DNA of 38,666 bases from contig JAAYEC010000055.1 of NCBI GenBank assembly GCA_012728915.1, forward strand, positions 1-38,666, read 5' to 3'. This DNA comes from Deltaproteobacteria bacterium (lineage in GTDB: Bacteria; Desulfobacterota; Syntrophia; Syntrophales; UBA2192). Shown here piece by piece: positions 1 to 13,244 of this stretch (position 1 is its first letter; the number at the start of each line of letters is the position of its first letter). A program made the position numbers and the translations under genes. The notes below the pieces were generated by a model that was given only the letters and a program-made list of their open reading frames with translations, made no database searches and had not been told where the DNA came from.

Positions 1-2165
1 AGGAGGCTGATTTCCCTGTTCATGAATTCCGGCCCCCGCGCGTGCCAGTAGCCGTTTTCGAGCACGTCGAGAAGCTGGAGCACGCCCGCGGGAAACAGGT
101 TCATGACCACCATGAGGGCCAGGCCGATGTTGAGGCCCCAGAAGGAGGTCCGGATGTACCTTTCGATCCCCGACCATTCGACGTCCGTCAGGACCTGCCG
201 GATGGCAAAGACGACAAAGGAGAGAGCGAACATGCCGAAAACCCCCATCATGGCCGCATGGCCGTGATTCGGCGTCAGGATCGTCCCGACCTCGAAGTAG
301 CTGACCACGGGCAGGTTGATGAGGAAGCCGAAGATGCCCGCACCGACAAAATTCCAGAAGCCGACGGCCATCATGAAGTAGAATGTCCAGCGGTGGGGGA
401 TGATCAGTTCCCTGCCGCAGACATCGCATTGCGATCGCGACAGCCTGATGAAATCCCACGCATCCAGGGTCAGGAGCGTCAGCGGGACGACCTCCAGGGC
501 GGAGAACGTCGCCGAGAGCGCGACGGTCACGTTGGTCTGTCCCGTCCAGTACCAGTGATGGCCCGTCCCGATGATGCCGCTGCCCAGGAAAAGGATCGCG
601 TCGAGATAGATGACGCGGGTCGCCGTCTGAAGCGAGACCATTCCCAGCCGGTAGAACAGCACGGCGATCATCGTCGTGACGAACAGCTCGAAAAACCCCT
701 CGACCCAGAGATGGATGATCCAGAACCGCCAGACGTCCACGGCCGTGTAATGGGTCGTGCTTCCGTAGAACATGGCGGGCAGGTACAGGAAAGGGATAGC
801 CGCGGCCGTGAGGAGGAAAAGGGTGGAGAGCTCCCCCTCCCGCGGGTCTTTCCTTGCCGGGCCCACCCCGCGAATGACCAGGAAGAGCCACAGCATGAAT
901 CCGACCACGAGGAGAATCTGCCAGGCCCGCCCGAGGTCCAGGTATTCCCATCCCTGGTGCCCGAACCAGAACCACAGATCCCCGAAAACCTGGAACACTC
1001 CGAACATCTCTCCCAGCAGGCTTCCCACGGCCACAAAGACGAGCGCCGCGAAGAGCGCATGGACACCCCCGGCCTGCCCCTTCGGCTCTTTCCCGCCCAG
1101 TCCGACGGAAAGAAAGAGCCCGCCGGCGACGTAGGCCGTCGCGATCCAGAAGATGGCGAGCTGCAGGTGCCAGGTGCGGAAGATGTTGCTGGGGAAGAAG
1201 CGGGAAAAATCGATCCCGTAGAAGCTTCCCGGGTCTGCGCGGTAGTGCGCCGTCGCCCCGCCCACCAGGGTCTGGGTGAGGAGAAGCAGAACCGCGATGA
1301 CGAAGAATTTGATCGTCGCCCTCTGGCTTTCCGTGGTCATCCCCGGAAGCATGCCGGGGTGTGCATGCTCGTCCTTTCCTTTCCAGCCGAGGAAGTTGAA
1401 TCGCCCGAAGGCGAAAAGAACGGCCGCCGTGCCCGCCAACAGGAAGATGAGGCTGATGGCGCTCCACAGGATGGCGCCCGTCGTGAGCGAGTTCCCGACC
1501 AGGGGCTCGTAGGGGAAGTTGTTCGTGTAGGAATAGGTCTCTCCGGGGCGGTTGGCCACGGAGGCCCAGGCGGTCCAGGCAAAAAAGGCCGTGAGGTTCC
1601 TGATCTCCTGCGGGTCTTGAATATGCGCATACAGAAGGCCGCGATTCACCACGGGGTCGGCAAAATAGTCCGTCCACTTCACGATCTGGCGCCGGTACGA
1701 CTCCTCCTCGGGCGCCGTGAAGAGCAGGGTGTCCGTCTTCGGATCGTAGCGGTTCTCTTTCAGGATCTCCTGCAGCCGTCCCCGGAGGGCCGACCGTTCC
1801 TCGTCCGTGAGTTCCCGGACCCCGCGGCGGTATTGCTGCCGGGCGAGAAACTCTTCCGTGTCGACGGCGAGCGTGTGCAGGTATTCGGCCGAGAAGTCGG
1901 GCCCGAGGTAGGCTCCGTGACCCCAGATGGTGCCGTTCTCCATCAGGCCGTACTTGAGGAAGACCTGCTGTCCCGCCAGGATGTCGTCACGGGTGAACAT
2001 CAGGCGGCCATCCGCGCCCGCGACCCTGCCGGGGATGGGCGGCGCTTCCCGGTAGCTGTTCACCGACAGGCCGATCAGCACGGCGAAACCGGCGATCAGG
2101 ACCAGGATGACCGTTCTTCTCCACCAGGGGGAGAGTGCTGTCGTGGATTCGGCTGTCCCTGTCAT
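1..2165 (-). CDS. norB: Quinol-dependent nitric oxide reductase (qNorB), C-terminus cut by window edge
   Basis: This gene encodes a haem-copper-oxidase-like membrane enzyme that reduces two NO to N2O with electrons from quinol. About 721 residues are visible and the frame is still open at base 1, so only the last few dozen residues seem to be missing. The N-terminal segment after the first membrane helix has the soluble domain typical of qNOR, which keeps the cytochrome-c-like fold but has no CxxCH haem site. The long hydrophobic core carries the expected metal-ligand histidines: GHHWYW, NHGHAAMMG and the HLWVEGFFELF helix with its glutamates. The start at 2165 is preceded by AGGAGG at normal spacing. 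The gene stands alone and diverges from the UspA gene. In an anaerobe its likely role is NO detoxification and not denitrification, since no other denitrification gene is visible. Confidence in the family is high. Confidence 0.95.
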   Translation of the reverse strand, partial: MTGTAESTTALSPWWRRTVILVLIAGFAVLIGLSVNSYREAPPIPGRVAGADGRLMFTRDDILAGQQVFLKYGLMENGTIWGHGAYLGPDFSAEYLHTLAVDTEEFLARQQYRRGVRELTDEERSALRGRLQEILKENRYDPKTDTLLFTAPEEESYRRQIVKWTDYFADPVVNRGLLYAHIQDPQEIRNLTAFFAWTAWASVANRPGETYSYTNNFPYEPLVGNSLTTGAILWSAISLIFLLAGTAAVLFAFGRFNFLGWKGKDEHAHPGMLPGMTTESQRATIKFFVIAVLLLLTQTLVGGATAHYRADPGSFYGIDFSRFFPSNIFRTWHLQLAIFWIATAYVAGGLFLSVGLGGKEPKGQAGGVHALFAALVFVAVGSLLGEMFGVFQVFGDLWFWFGHQGWEYLDLGRAWQILLVVGFMLWLFLVIRGVGPARKDPREGELSTLFLLTAAAIPFLYLPAMFYGSTTHYTAVDVWRFWIIHLWVEGFFELFVTTMIAVLFYRLGMVSLQTATRVIYLDAILFLGSGIIGTGHHWYWTGQTNVTVALSATFSALEVVPLTLLTLDAWDFIRLSRSQCDVCGRELIIPHRWTFYFMMAVGFWNFVGAGIFGFLINLPVVSYFEVGTILTPNHGHAAMMGVFGMFALSFVVFAIRQVLTDVEWSGIERYIRTSFWGLNIGLALMVVMNLFPAGVLQLLDVLENGYWHARGPEFMNREISL

Positions 2166-2317
2166 GAGGCTTCCTCCTTTTTTGACTGCAGGCTTGCGGA
2201 TTTCATGACCCGTTCCGCAGCGACCCGGACTGCGGACCGAAGGATCGGATGACTCAGGACTGCTCCCGGCCGCGTCCGGCCGTTTGCGTCCTGATGGATT
2301 TCGACAGGAATGATCGT

Positions 2318-2345
2318 ATCATAACAACATGACGGATCCCGTCAA
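2318..2345 (-). promoter_or_regulatory. Sigma70-type promoter of norB
   Basis: On the minus strand TTGACG (2345-2340) and TATGAT (2323-2318) are separated by 16 bp. Each box matches consensus at five of six positions. Transcription would start near 2311, giving a leader of about 145 nt before the norB start. Confidence 0.5.
2330..2344. promoter_or_regulatory. Perfect inverted repeat overlapping the norB -35 box (candidate operator)
   Basis: TGACGG and CCGTCA flank a 3-bp centre (TGACGGATCCCGTCA). The repeat covers most of the norB -35 box and part of the spacer, a position that suits a repressor. It resembles half-sites of CRP/FNR-family regulators (TGAC...GTCA) but has 7 bp between those tetramers, so the regulator is unknown. 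Confidence 0.4.
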
Positions 2346-2443
2346 TGGGATATTGAATGCCTGCCGTCCGCGTCGAACCGGAGACCGTCACGGCCACCGG
2401 CAGGACGGCCTGCTCAGGCAATCCGGACGGGGGGAAATAAAAA

Positions 2444-2489
2444 TTGAAAAATCATGGCGGATGCGGTAATAAAGCCGGCTAAATACAAT
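2444..2489 (+). promoter_or_regulatory. Possible promoter region of the UspA gene
   Basis: TTGAAA (2444-2449) lies 17 bp before TAATAA (2467-2472). A second -10-like box, TACAAT, is at 2484-2489 just ahead of the ribosome-binding site. The stretch is AT-rich compared with its surroundings. The 338 bp between norB and uspA otherwise hold only the norB promoter and the inverted repeat. Confidence 0.3.
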
Positions 2490-2503
2490 AAAGGAGGTAG
2501 ATC

Positions 2504-2953
2504 ATGTTTGCACCGAAGAACATCCTCGTTCCGACTGATTTCTCCAAATACTCGGACAAGGCGTTAAAAGAGGCGATCGACATTGCCGTTCAGTACGGTT
2601 CGAAGATCTATCTCCTCCACGTGATCGATCAGCAGGTCCAGGAATGCGCGATCGACTACTGCCTGAGCTACGAAGTCGTGCAGAGCCTGAAGAAGGAAAG
2701 CCTGAAGACCGCCAAAGAGAACCTCGAAAAGGAAGCAAACAGGATCGCCAAAGGCAAGAAGATCAAAGTCGCATTCGATGTCAAGACGGGGATCCCGGCG
2801 GAAACGATCCTGAGCGAGCAGAAGGCAAAGAAGATCGACCTGATTGTCATCGCGTCCCACGGAAAGACGGGGTTGCTGAAGCACTTCATGGGCAGTGTCG
2901 CGGACAAGGTCGTCAAGGGCGCGAAATGCCGTGTCGTCGTCGTGAAGCCGTAA
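2504..2953 (+). CDS. Universal stress protein, UspA family
   Basis: This 149-residue single Usp domain has the usual family length. It starts with the typical beta strand (NILVPTDFS) and ends with the nucleotide-binding loop ASHGKTG followed nine residues later by GS. That corresponds to the ATP-binding pattern G-x2-G-x9-G-S, with the first glycine replaced by alanine as in many homologues, so ATP binding is likely. The start is set by AAGGAGG at 2491-2497. Such proteins are cytoplasmic dimers induced by stress or growth arrest; the exact role cannot be read from sequence. It is monocistronic, with its own terminator-like hairpin. Lysine and AT-richer codons are more frequent than in the neighbours, as is common for highly expressed genes. 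Confidence 0.93.
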   Translation: MFAPKNILVPTDFSKYSDKALKEAIDIAVQYGSKIYLLHVIDQQVQECAIDYCLSYEVVQSLKKESLKTAKENLEKEANRIAKGKKIKVAFDVKTGIPAETILSEQKAKKIDLIVIASHGKTGLLKHFMGSVADKVVKGAKCRVVVVKP

Positions 2954-3024
2954 CGGCTGATCGCCTTGTCATCCGGACGAGAGGCCCGACAGGGATTCGA
3001 TCGAAGACCTCACCCATCGCAGCA

Positions 3025-3049
3025 GGGGGCGCGGGAAACGCCCCCCTTT
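3025..3049 (+). terminator. Terminator-like hairpin after the UspA gene
   Basis: GGGGGCG (3025-3031) pairs with CGCCCCC (3039-3045) around a 7-nt loop and is followed by the short pyrimidine tract CCTTTC. The T-run is weak, so termination may be partial. Confidence 0.5.
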
Positions 3050-3146
3050 CTCACGCATCGTCCACTGCACCGCCCGGCCAGGAGGTCGGGAAATTCCCCT
3101 GCGTCGTCTACCGGCCCCCGACCCGCCGCCATCCGGCAGGGGATCC

Positions 3147-3175
3147 TTGACAAACGGGGCGTCATGCGCGAGGAT
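3147..3175 (+). promoter_or_regulatory. Possible mscL promoter
   Basis: A perfect TTGACA (3147-3152) is followed after 17 bp by GAGGAT (3170-3175), a poor -10 box. It lies 57 bp upstream of the mscL start. The -35 is convincing and the -10 is not. Confidence 0.35.
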
Positions 3176-3231
3176 TTTCGACGCACCCTGACATTCATCA
3201 GGCCGTTGTGTTCCCGGAAAGGAGAAGCCTC

Positions 3232-3678
3232 ATGTTCAAGGAGTTCAAGGAATTCGCCATGCGCGGCAACGTGGTGGACATGGCCGTCGGTATCATCATC
3301 GGCGCGGCCTTCGGCGCCATCGTCAAGTCCCTCGTCGACGATGTCCTCATGCCGGTCATCGGCCTCCTGATGGGCAACGTCGACTTCTCGAACTTTTTCC
3401 TCGTGCTCAAGGCGGGCAAGGTCCCCGGCCCCTACGCGACCCTGGCGGAAGCGAAAGCGGCCACGGCGGTGACGCTGAACTACGGGCTCTTCGTCAACTC
3501 CATCGTGACCTTCCTCATCGTGGCCTTTGCGATCTTCATTTTGATCAAGCAGATCAACCGCCTGAAGAGGGAAGAGGCCCCGGCGGCTCCGACGACGAGG
3601 GAGTGCCCCTTCTGCCTGTCGACGGTTCCCCTGAAGGCCACCCGCTGCCCCCATTGCACCTCGGAGCTGAAGGCCTGA
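3232..3678 (+). CDS. mscL: Large-conductance mechanosensitive channel with C-terminal zinc ribbon
   Basis: MscL is a homopentameric inner-membrane channel that opens under membrane tension to release solutes in osmotic downshock. The 148-residue protein has the N-terminal amphipathic helix ([13 protein letters not shown]), TM1 with [14 protein letters not shown], a periplasmic loop and TM2 ([18 protein letters not shown]). The last ~25 residues add CPFC and CPHC pairs, which form a probable zinc ribbon beyond the usual cytoplasmic helix. The start at 3232 is chosen because AAAGGAG lies just upstream and the product then begins with the conserved N-terminus. An in-frame ATG at 3208 would add eight non-conserved residues. 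Confidence 0.96.
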   Translation: MFKEFKEFAMRGNVVDMAVGIIIGAAFGAIVKSLVDDVLMPVIGLLMGNVDFSNFFLVLKAGKVPGPYATLAEAKAATAVTLNYGLFVNSIVTFLIVAFAIFILIKQINRLKREEAPAAPTTRECPFCLSTVPLKATRCPHCTSELKA

Positions 3679-3714
3679 CAGCGTGCCGGGTCGGGGCTGG
3701 CAGGAACACGAGAA

Positions 3715-3740
3715 GGGCGCCGGACAACGGTGCCCTTTTT
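3715..3740 (+). terminator. Rho-independent terminator of mscL
   Basis: GGGCGCCG (3715-3722) pairs with CGGTGCCC (3728-3735), with one G-T wobble and a 5-nt loop, and is followed by TTTTT. Confidence 0.8.
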
Positions 3741-3778
3741 CGCGGTCATGATGGTGTGAACGTGGAAAGCGGGACGGT

Positions 3779-3925
3779 TCAGCGGTGGTCGGCCGACGGG
3801 GCCATGTCGATGGCAACCTTGCGGCGGACCCAGCCGAGAAACCTCTCGACCGGCCAGGTGACGACCGCAATGACGGCGAGAACGAGTCGTTCGGCCATGG
3901 TGTATCTCGGGTAAACGGTCTGCAT
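3779..3925 (-). CDS. Possible 48-residue membrane peptide
   Basis: A short reading frame on the minus strand starts at ATG 3925, with GGAG 6 nt upstream, and has a second in-frame ATG at 3898. It encodes a peptide with one hydrophobic stretch (LVLAVIAVVTW) followed by a basic, tryptophan-containing segment (RRK). This looks like a single-pass small membrane protein. I do not recognise it. It lies in the 449-bp gap between mscL and the response regulator, and upstream of it is the perfect repeat ATCCGC-TGA-GCGGAT (3946-3960). Its coding status is uncertain because the frame is short and could be chance. Confidence 0.3.
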   Translation of the reverse strand: MQTVYPRYTMAERLVLAVIAVVTWPVERFLGWVRRKVAIDMAPSADHR

Positions 3926-4102
3926 CGGGTACTCCGGGGAAAATGATCCGCTGAGCGGATTTATTGCAAATTTGCTGCCACGGATGGTCAGGCGGTCCTG
4001 GAATTGCCTCTAAAGGATCATCGGTATTTTGCCGAAATATCTTGAGCCCTGGGTCCCGGCGGATGGCACCCGACGGGAATCATTGAATTTTCATGGTATC
4101 CT

Positions 4103-4127
4103 GATTCCCACTGGCAGGGAATCTGCA
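4103..4127 (+). promoter_or_regulatory. Sigma54-like promoter overlapping a perfect inverted repeat
   Basis: TGGCAG-N5-CTGCA (4112-4127) fits the -24/-12 pattern, with the invariant GG and GC doublets at the right spacing. It would start transcription about 52 nt before the response-regulator start. It overlaps the perfect repeat GATTCCC-N7-GGGAATC (4103-4123). No enhancer site for an activator could be assigned. Confidence 0.4.
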
Positions 4128-4189
4128 CGTTCTGCTCGGAAGGGACCCCCCGGATCCCTGAACGCCACGGCTGATGGAGAGTGAGACCC

Positions 4190-4597
4190 ATGCGCGTCCT
4201 GATCGTGGAAGACGACCTCGTCGGAAGCCGCCTGATGAAAAAGTTTCTCGAGGCCGACTGCTTCTGCCACCTGGCCTTTGACGGAAAGGAGGCCATCGAG
4301 GCCTTTGAGGCGGCCCTCCGGGACGGAAAGCCCTATGACCTGCTGTTTCTCGATGTCATGATGCCCGGGGTGAACGGCATCGACGTGCTCAGGACCATCC
4401 GGGGCCTGGAGGAACAGAGCGGCGTCGCGGCCGGCAAGGGCGTCAAGGTGATCATGACCACGGCGATGAACGATGCCGACGTCATCCTGGAATCCTTCAA
4501 TGCCCGGTGCGACGGCTACCTCGTCAAGCCGGTCCGTAAGGAGCAGCTCTTCGAGGAAATCCGGAACCTGGGGATCCTCCCCTTCGAAACGCGCTGA
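4190..4597 (+). CDS. Stand-alone response regulator receiver protein (CheY-like)
   Basis: This 135-residue protein is a receiver domain only, with no output domain. The acidic pocket is E7-D8-D9, the phospho-acceptor is D55 in FLDVMMPG, the switch threonine is in IMTTAM, and the conserved lysine is in LVKPV. All catalytic residues are therefore present and phosphorylation by a histidine kinase is expected. GGAGAG at 4176-4181, 8 nt upstream, supports ATG 4190 over the GTG at 4181. No kinase lies next to it, so it probably acts as a shuttle or in a distributed phosphorelay. The partner cannot be named. Confidence 0.93.
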   Translation: MRVLIVEDDLVGSRLMKKFLEADCFCHLAFDGKEAIEAFEAALRDGKPYDLLFLDVMMPGVNGIDVLRTIRGLEEQSGVAAGKGVKVIMTTAMNDADVILESFNARCDGYLVKPVRKEQLFEEIRNLGILPFETR

Positions 4598-4929
4598 GCC
4601 CTCGCGGGAGCACCTTGAGGCCCCGCCCCTTTTCGATCCCTGTCGTGCATTCATCTTTGACTGAAGACATTCCCGACGGCAGGGACGGGCATCCCTGTCC
4701 CGTCGGCCGCGGGCTCCATGACCACCCCCTCGGGTTTCCCGGGGACGTGATCCGTACGCCCTGGCCGGGGAGCACGGGGGCGGAAGGGCCCTCGGAGGGC
4801 TGCGGACCTTTCGCGGGCGCAAATCGTGGGAGCGGCATAAACGGGACGTTGGAATGACCGGGGAAAAATGGTATGAAAAGCAGGGAAACCGGAATTGAGC
4901 GGATCTTGAAGAGACATCGGAGGCATGCC
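4598..4929. other. Non-coding gap with a strong hairpin
   Basis: These 332 bp between the response regulator and panE contain no convincing gene. The main structure is a hairpin at 4673-4706: CCGACGG pairs with CCGTCGG and CAGGGA with TCCCTG around a 6-nt loop, with a 2-nt bulge. It has no T-run, so it is not a standard terminator. It could be an RNA processing signal or part of a small RNA. Confidence 0.35.
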
Positions 4930-5853
4930 ATGAGGATCGGGGTTATCGGAATCGGGGGCGTGGGGGGCTACTACGGGGGCAAGCTGGCGACGAAGTACGC
5001 CGGCGGCAGTGGTCACGAGGTCATCTTTTTCGCGCGGGGCGCGCACCTGGCGGCCATCCGGAAGGACGGTCTCAAACTCGTGACCGTCGAGGGCGAGTGC
5101 ACGGTGAGACCCGCGCAGGCCACGGATAACCCGGCCGAGATGGGCCCGCTGGACCTGGCCCTGTTCTGCACCAAGAGCTACGGGCTCGAGGAGGCCGCGA
5201 GGGCCGTCTCGGGAAATCTCGGGGTCGAATCGGTCGTGCTGCCCCTGCTCAACGGCGTCGACATCACGGACCGACTCCGGGCGGTCCTGCCGCGGCCGGC
5301 CGTCCTGTACGGCGGCGTCTTCATCAGCTCGGCCATCCAGGGCCCCGGCATCGTCAAGCAGGTGGCCGGAACGGGCCAGCTCTTCTTCGGCCCGGCCGAT
5401 CCGGCCGACGTCGAGAAATACCGCCCCATCGAGACCCTGCTGAAGGACGCAGGCATCAAGGCGGAGCTCTCCGCCGACGCTCTGCTACCTCTGTGGACCA
5501 AGTACATCTTCATCGGCCCCCTGGCGGGCGTGACCTCGCTGACGGGCAAGCCCTTCGGCGGGGTCCTGGGCGGCGTCGAGGAGCGCGCCATGGTCGAGGG
5601 GATGATGAAGGAGGTGGAGGCCGTGGCCCGCCGGAAGGGCGTCCGCTTCCCTCCGGACATCGTGCAGGCCTCCCTCGGCAAGGCCGAAGCGTTCGCCCCG
5701 GCGACGAAGACGTCCATGCAGCTCGATTACGAGCGGGGCAATCCCACCGAGCTTGACATCTTCATCGCCTACATGGTGGAAGCGGGCGAGAAACTCGGCA
5801 TCCCGGTTCCGCTGCACCGGAAGGTGTACGCGGAGCTCAGGATGCGCAAATGA
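4930..5853 (+). CDS. panE: 2-dehydropantoate 2-reductase (ketopantoate reductase)
   Basis: PanE reduces 2-dehydropantoate to pantoate with NADPH in the pantothenate and coenzyme A pathway, in the cytoplasm. The 307-residue protein opens with the dinucleotide-binding loop GIGGVGGYYGG. The catalytic lysine is in LWTKYIF and the substrate-binding glutamate region is in NPTELD. Length is normal for the ApbA/PanE family. ATG 4930 is preceded by GGAGG (4919-4923) and places the Rossmann strand at the N-terminus; an in-frame ATG at 4873 would add 19 atypical residues. The family includes paralogues acting on other 2-oxo acids, so substrate specificity is likely but not certain. The gene stands alone and converges on the LhgO-like gene. 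Confidence 0.88.
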   Translation: MRIGVIGIGGVGGYYGGKLATKYAGGSGHEVIFFARGAHLAAIRKDGLKLVTVEGECTVRPAQATDNPAEMGPLDLALFCTKSYGLEEAARAVSGNLGVESVVLPLLNGVDITDRLRAVLPRPAVLYGGVFISSAIQGPGIVKQVAGTGQLFFGPADPADVEKYRPIETLLKDAGIKAELSADALLPLWTKYIFIGPLAGVTSLTGKPFGGVLGGVEERAMVEGMMKEVEAVARRKGVRFPPDIVQASLGKAEAFAPATKTSMQLDYERGNPTELDIFIAYMVEAGEKLGIPVPLHRKVYAELRMRK

Positions 5854-5888
5854 GGGAGGCAGAGGGGATTCGTGCACCGCGCCTGCCG

Positions 5889-5903
5889 GGTCGCATTGCG
5901 ACC
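5889..5903. terminator. Hairpin between convergent genes
   Basis: GGTCGC-ATT-GCGACC forms a perfect 6-bp stem in the 52-bp gap between panE and the convergent flavoenzyme gene. There is no T-run on either side, so terminator function is a guess. Confidence 0.3.
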
Positions 5904-5905
5904 GA

Positions 5906-7036
5906 CTACCCCACCAGCGGTTGCACGAGTTCCGCCACCCTCCGGGCGATGGCCATGCAGGCCGTCAGCCCGGGCGACTCGATCCCGATGAGGTTGATCC
6001 ATCCGGGGAGTCCCAGGCGGCTCTCCTCGGAGATGACGAAATCCCGAACCTCTTCGCCGGGCCCCTGCAGCTTGGGTCGGATGCCGCACAGGTCGGGGTG
6101 GAGAGACTCCTTTGCGAGCCCGGGCAGGTACGTGACGATCGACTCGTGGAAGGCGTCGCGCCTGGCCTCGTCGACGCGGTAATCGACGGCGTCGACGTAT
6201 TCCACGTCTGGACCGAAGCGGACGCGACCTCCCAGGTCGAGGGTAGCGTGAACACCCAGGCCCTCGTGTCTCGGCGTCGGCGTCGGGTAGACGAGATGCC
6301 GGATCGGGGGGGCGGGCGACGCGAAGAAATAGCTCCCCTTGCAGAGTTTCAGGCGATACCCTTCGAGGTCCACGTCGATGCCGGGCAGGGCCGCCACGCG
6401 GTCCGACTGCAGCCCCGCGCTGTTGACGACGGTCCGGGAGGCGACGAGGCTCTCGCCGCCGTTGATCTCCAGCTCGTAGCGTACCCCGTCGTAGCGCGCG
6501 GCCGTGACACGAGAGCGGAAAGCGGTCGTTACCCCGTTGCCCGCCGCGGCGACCAGCAGGGCGCGCATGAGCCCGTGCGAGTCGATGATGCCCGTGGAAG
6601 GCGACAGAAGCCCCGCCGTGGCGACGACCTCGGGCTCGAGGGAGCGAACGACGCGCCCGCTCAGCATGAGCATGTCGTCCACCCCGTTGGCATGAGCCTT
6701 CCCCAGGAGCGCCTGAAGGGCCTCCTCCTCGGCGGCATTGGTCGCCACGATGAGCTTGCCCGTCCGGCGGTGGGGGATGCCCCGCTTCCCGCAGGCCTCG
6801 TAAAGGATCCTTCTGCCCTCGACGCACAGCGCGGCCTTGAGGGATCCCTCGGGATAATAGATCCCGGCGTGGATCACCTCGCTGTTGCGGCTGCTCGTCT
6901 CCTGCCCGTGGCTGTCGTTTCTCTCCAGCAGCAGGATGTTCCGGTAGCGCCGCGACAGTTCCTCCGCAACGGCAAGGCCGACGACGCCGGCGCCGATGAC
7001 GGTAATGTCGAAAGCGTGCCGTTCCACGGGCGCCAT
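5906..7036 (-). CDS. lhgO: LhgO-like FAD-dependent 2-hydroxyacid oxidoreductase
   Basis: This 376-residue DAO-family flavoprotein opens with the FAD-binding motif VIGAGVVGLAVA. It has the block typical of L-2-hydroxyglutarate dehydrogenase/oxidase: SSRNSEVIHAGIYYP and KLCVEGRR-type sequence, plus the GIDSHGLM-like segment (GIIDSHGLM). LhgO oxidises L-2-hydroxyglutarate to 2-oxoglutarate at the membrane, passing electrons to quinone; substrate assignment here is by family only. ATG 7036 places the FAD motif at residue ~13. Upstream in-frame starts would run through the uvrA promoter, so they were rejected. It is transcribed divergently from uvrA with a 103-bp gap. Confidence 0.8.
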   Translation of the reverse strand: MAPVERHAFDITVIGAGVVGLAVAEELSRRYRNILLLERNDSHGQETSSRNSEVIHAGIYYPEGSLKAALCVEGRRILYEACGKRGIPHRRTGKLIVATNAAEEEALQALLGKAHANGVDDMLMLSGRVVRSLEPEVVATAGLLSPSTGIIDSHGLMRALLVAAAGNGVTTAFRSRVTAARYDGVRYELEINGGESLVASRTVVNSAGLQSDRVAALPGIDVDLEGYRLKLCKGSYFFASPAPPIRHLVYPTPTPRHEGLGVHATLDLGGRVRFGPDVEYVDAVDYRVDEARRDAFHESIVTYLPGLAKESLHPDLCGIRPKLQGPGEEVRDFVISEESRLGLPGWINLIGIESPGLTACMAIARRVAELVQPLVG

Positions 7037-7102
7037 TGTAAACGAAAGCCTGGAAGGTGCAAGGCCCAAAGAAGAAAGGTACGTGCCGAGAAAAATGACC
7101 TG

Positions 7103-7131
7103 TTGCTGTTTGGGGCGGCGACGCCTACAAT
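7103..7131 (+). promoter_or_regulatory. uvrA promoter implying a leaderless transcript
   Basis: TTGCTG (7103-7108), a 17-bp spacer and TACAAT (7126-7131) form a good promoter. Its expected start point, near 7138, is only 1-3 nt before the ATG at 7140, and no Shine-Dalgarno sequence precedes that ATG. Confidence 0.5.
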
Positions 7132-7139
7132 AGTTCCGC

Positions 7140-12422
<5,283 letters not shown>

Positions 12423-12442
12423 GGCTCAAACGGGGGTTGACG

Positions 12443-13204
12443 ATGAAACGACGTCTCATCTGCACGGCTCTCGCGGCCCTCTTCGCCCTGCTCGCGATCC
12501 GCGGGGAAGCCGAGGCCGCGTCGAAGCCGCTGCCCTTCAGGCAGGGCGAGCGGCTGGTCTACCGGGCGATGTGGGGGTTCATCCCCGCCGGCGAGGCCGT
12601 CATCGAGGTCCTTCCCGACACGAGCGTGGACGGGGCACGGGCACGCCACTTCGCCATGACGACCGCGACGAACTCCCGCGTCGACCTCTTCTACAGGATC
12701 CGGGAGCGGCAGGATTCCTTCCCGGACGCCGACATGACGCGAACCCTGCAGTACCGCAAGAAGAGCACGGGAAACCACCCGCGGGACGTCGTCGTCACCT
12801 ACGACTGGAAAAACCGGACAGCGACGTACGCGAGCTTCGGCAACGCCGAGAGGCCCGTGGAGATCCTGCCGGGCTCCTTCGATCCGCTGGCCATTTTCTT
12901 CGTCATCCGCACGCACCGGCTCAGGCCGGGCGACGTCCACGAGATCCCCGTCACGGACGGCAAGACGTGCATCGCCGTCAGGGCCGCCGTCGCGGGTCGC
13001 GAGACGGTCACGATCGACGGGGTGGTCTACGATACTCACCTCGTGATTCCGGACATGGAGAGGCTGCAGGGCGTTGTGCCCCGGCAGGGCGACCCGTCAC
13101 TGAAGATCTGGTTCACCGCCGACGAGCGGCAGGTGCCCGTGAAGATCCAGAGCAAGGTGGCGGTGGGGAGCTTTGTCTTCGAGCTGATCTCGGCTGCGCA
13201 CTGA
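12443..13204 (+). CDS. Secreted DUF3108 protein
   Basis: The 253-residue protein has a signal peptide (MKRRLICTALAALFALLAI, probably cleaved after ...AEAA). It is followed by the family pattern FRxGERLVYRAMWGFIPAGEA and, further on, DPLAIFFVIR and KIWFTADERQVPVKI. These are hallmarks of DUF3108, predicted beta-barrel-like envelope proteins of unknown function. It begins 20 bp after uvrA on the same strand with a GGGG-type ribosome site, so it is probably cotranscribed. No functional link to DNA repair is evident. Confidence in the family is good; the role is unknown. Confidence 0.8.
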   Translation: MKRRLICTALAALFALLAIRGEAEAASKPLPFRQGERLVYRAMWGFIPAGEAVIEVLPDTSVDGARARHFAMTTATNSRVDLFYRIRERQDSFPDADMTRTLQYRKKSTGNHPRDVVVTYDWKNRTATYASFGNAERPVEILPGSFDPLAIFFVIRTHRLRPGDVHEIPVTDGKTCIAVRAAVAGRETVTIDGVVYDTHLVIPDMERLQGVVPRQGDPSLKIWFTADERQVPVKIQSKVAVGSFVFELISAAH

Positions 13205-13244
13205 GCGCCCGGGGTGATGTTGGGCACGGCGACGCTTTTCGCTA

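Noticed and set aside
42-2252. Very long plus-strand frame opposite norB
   Set aside because: It has no ribosome site, is low-complexity and charged (His/Arg/Asp/Glu-rich), and lies antisense to a clear membrane enzyme; it is an artefact of GC-rich codon bias.
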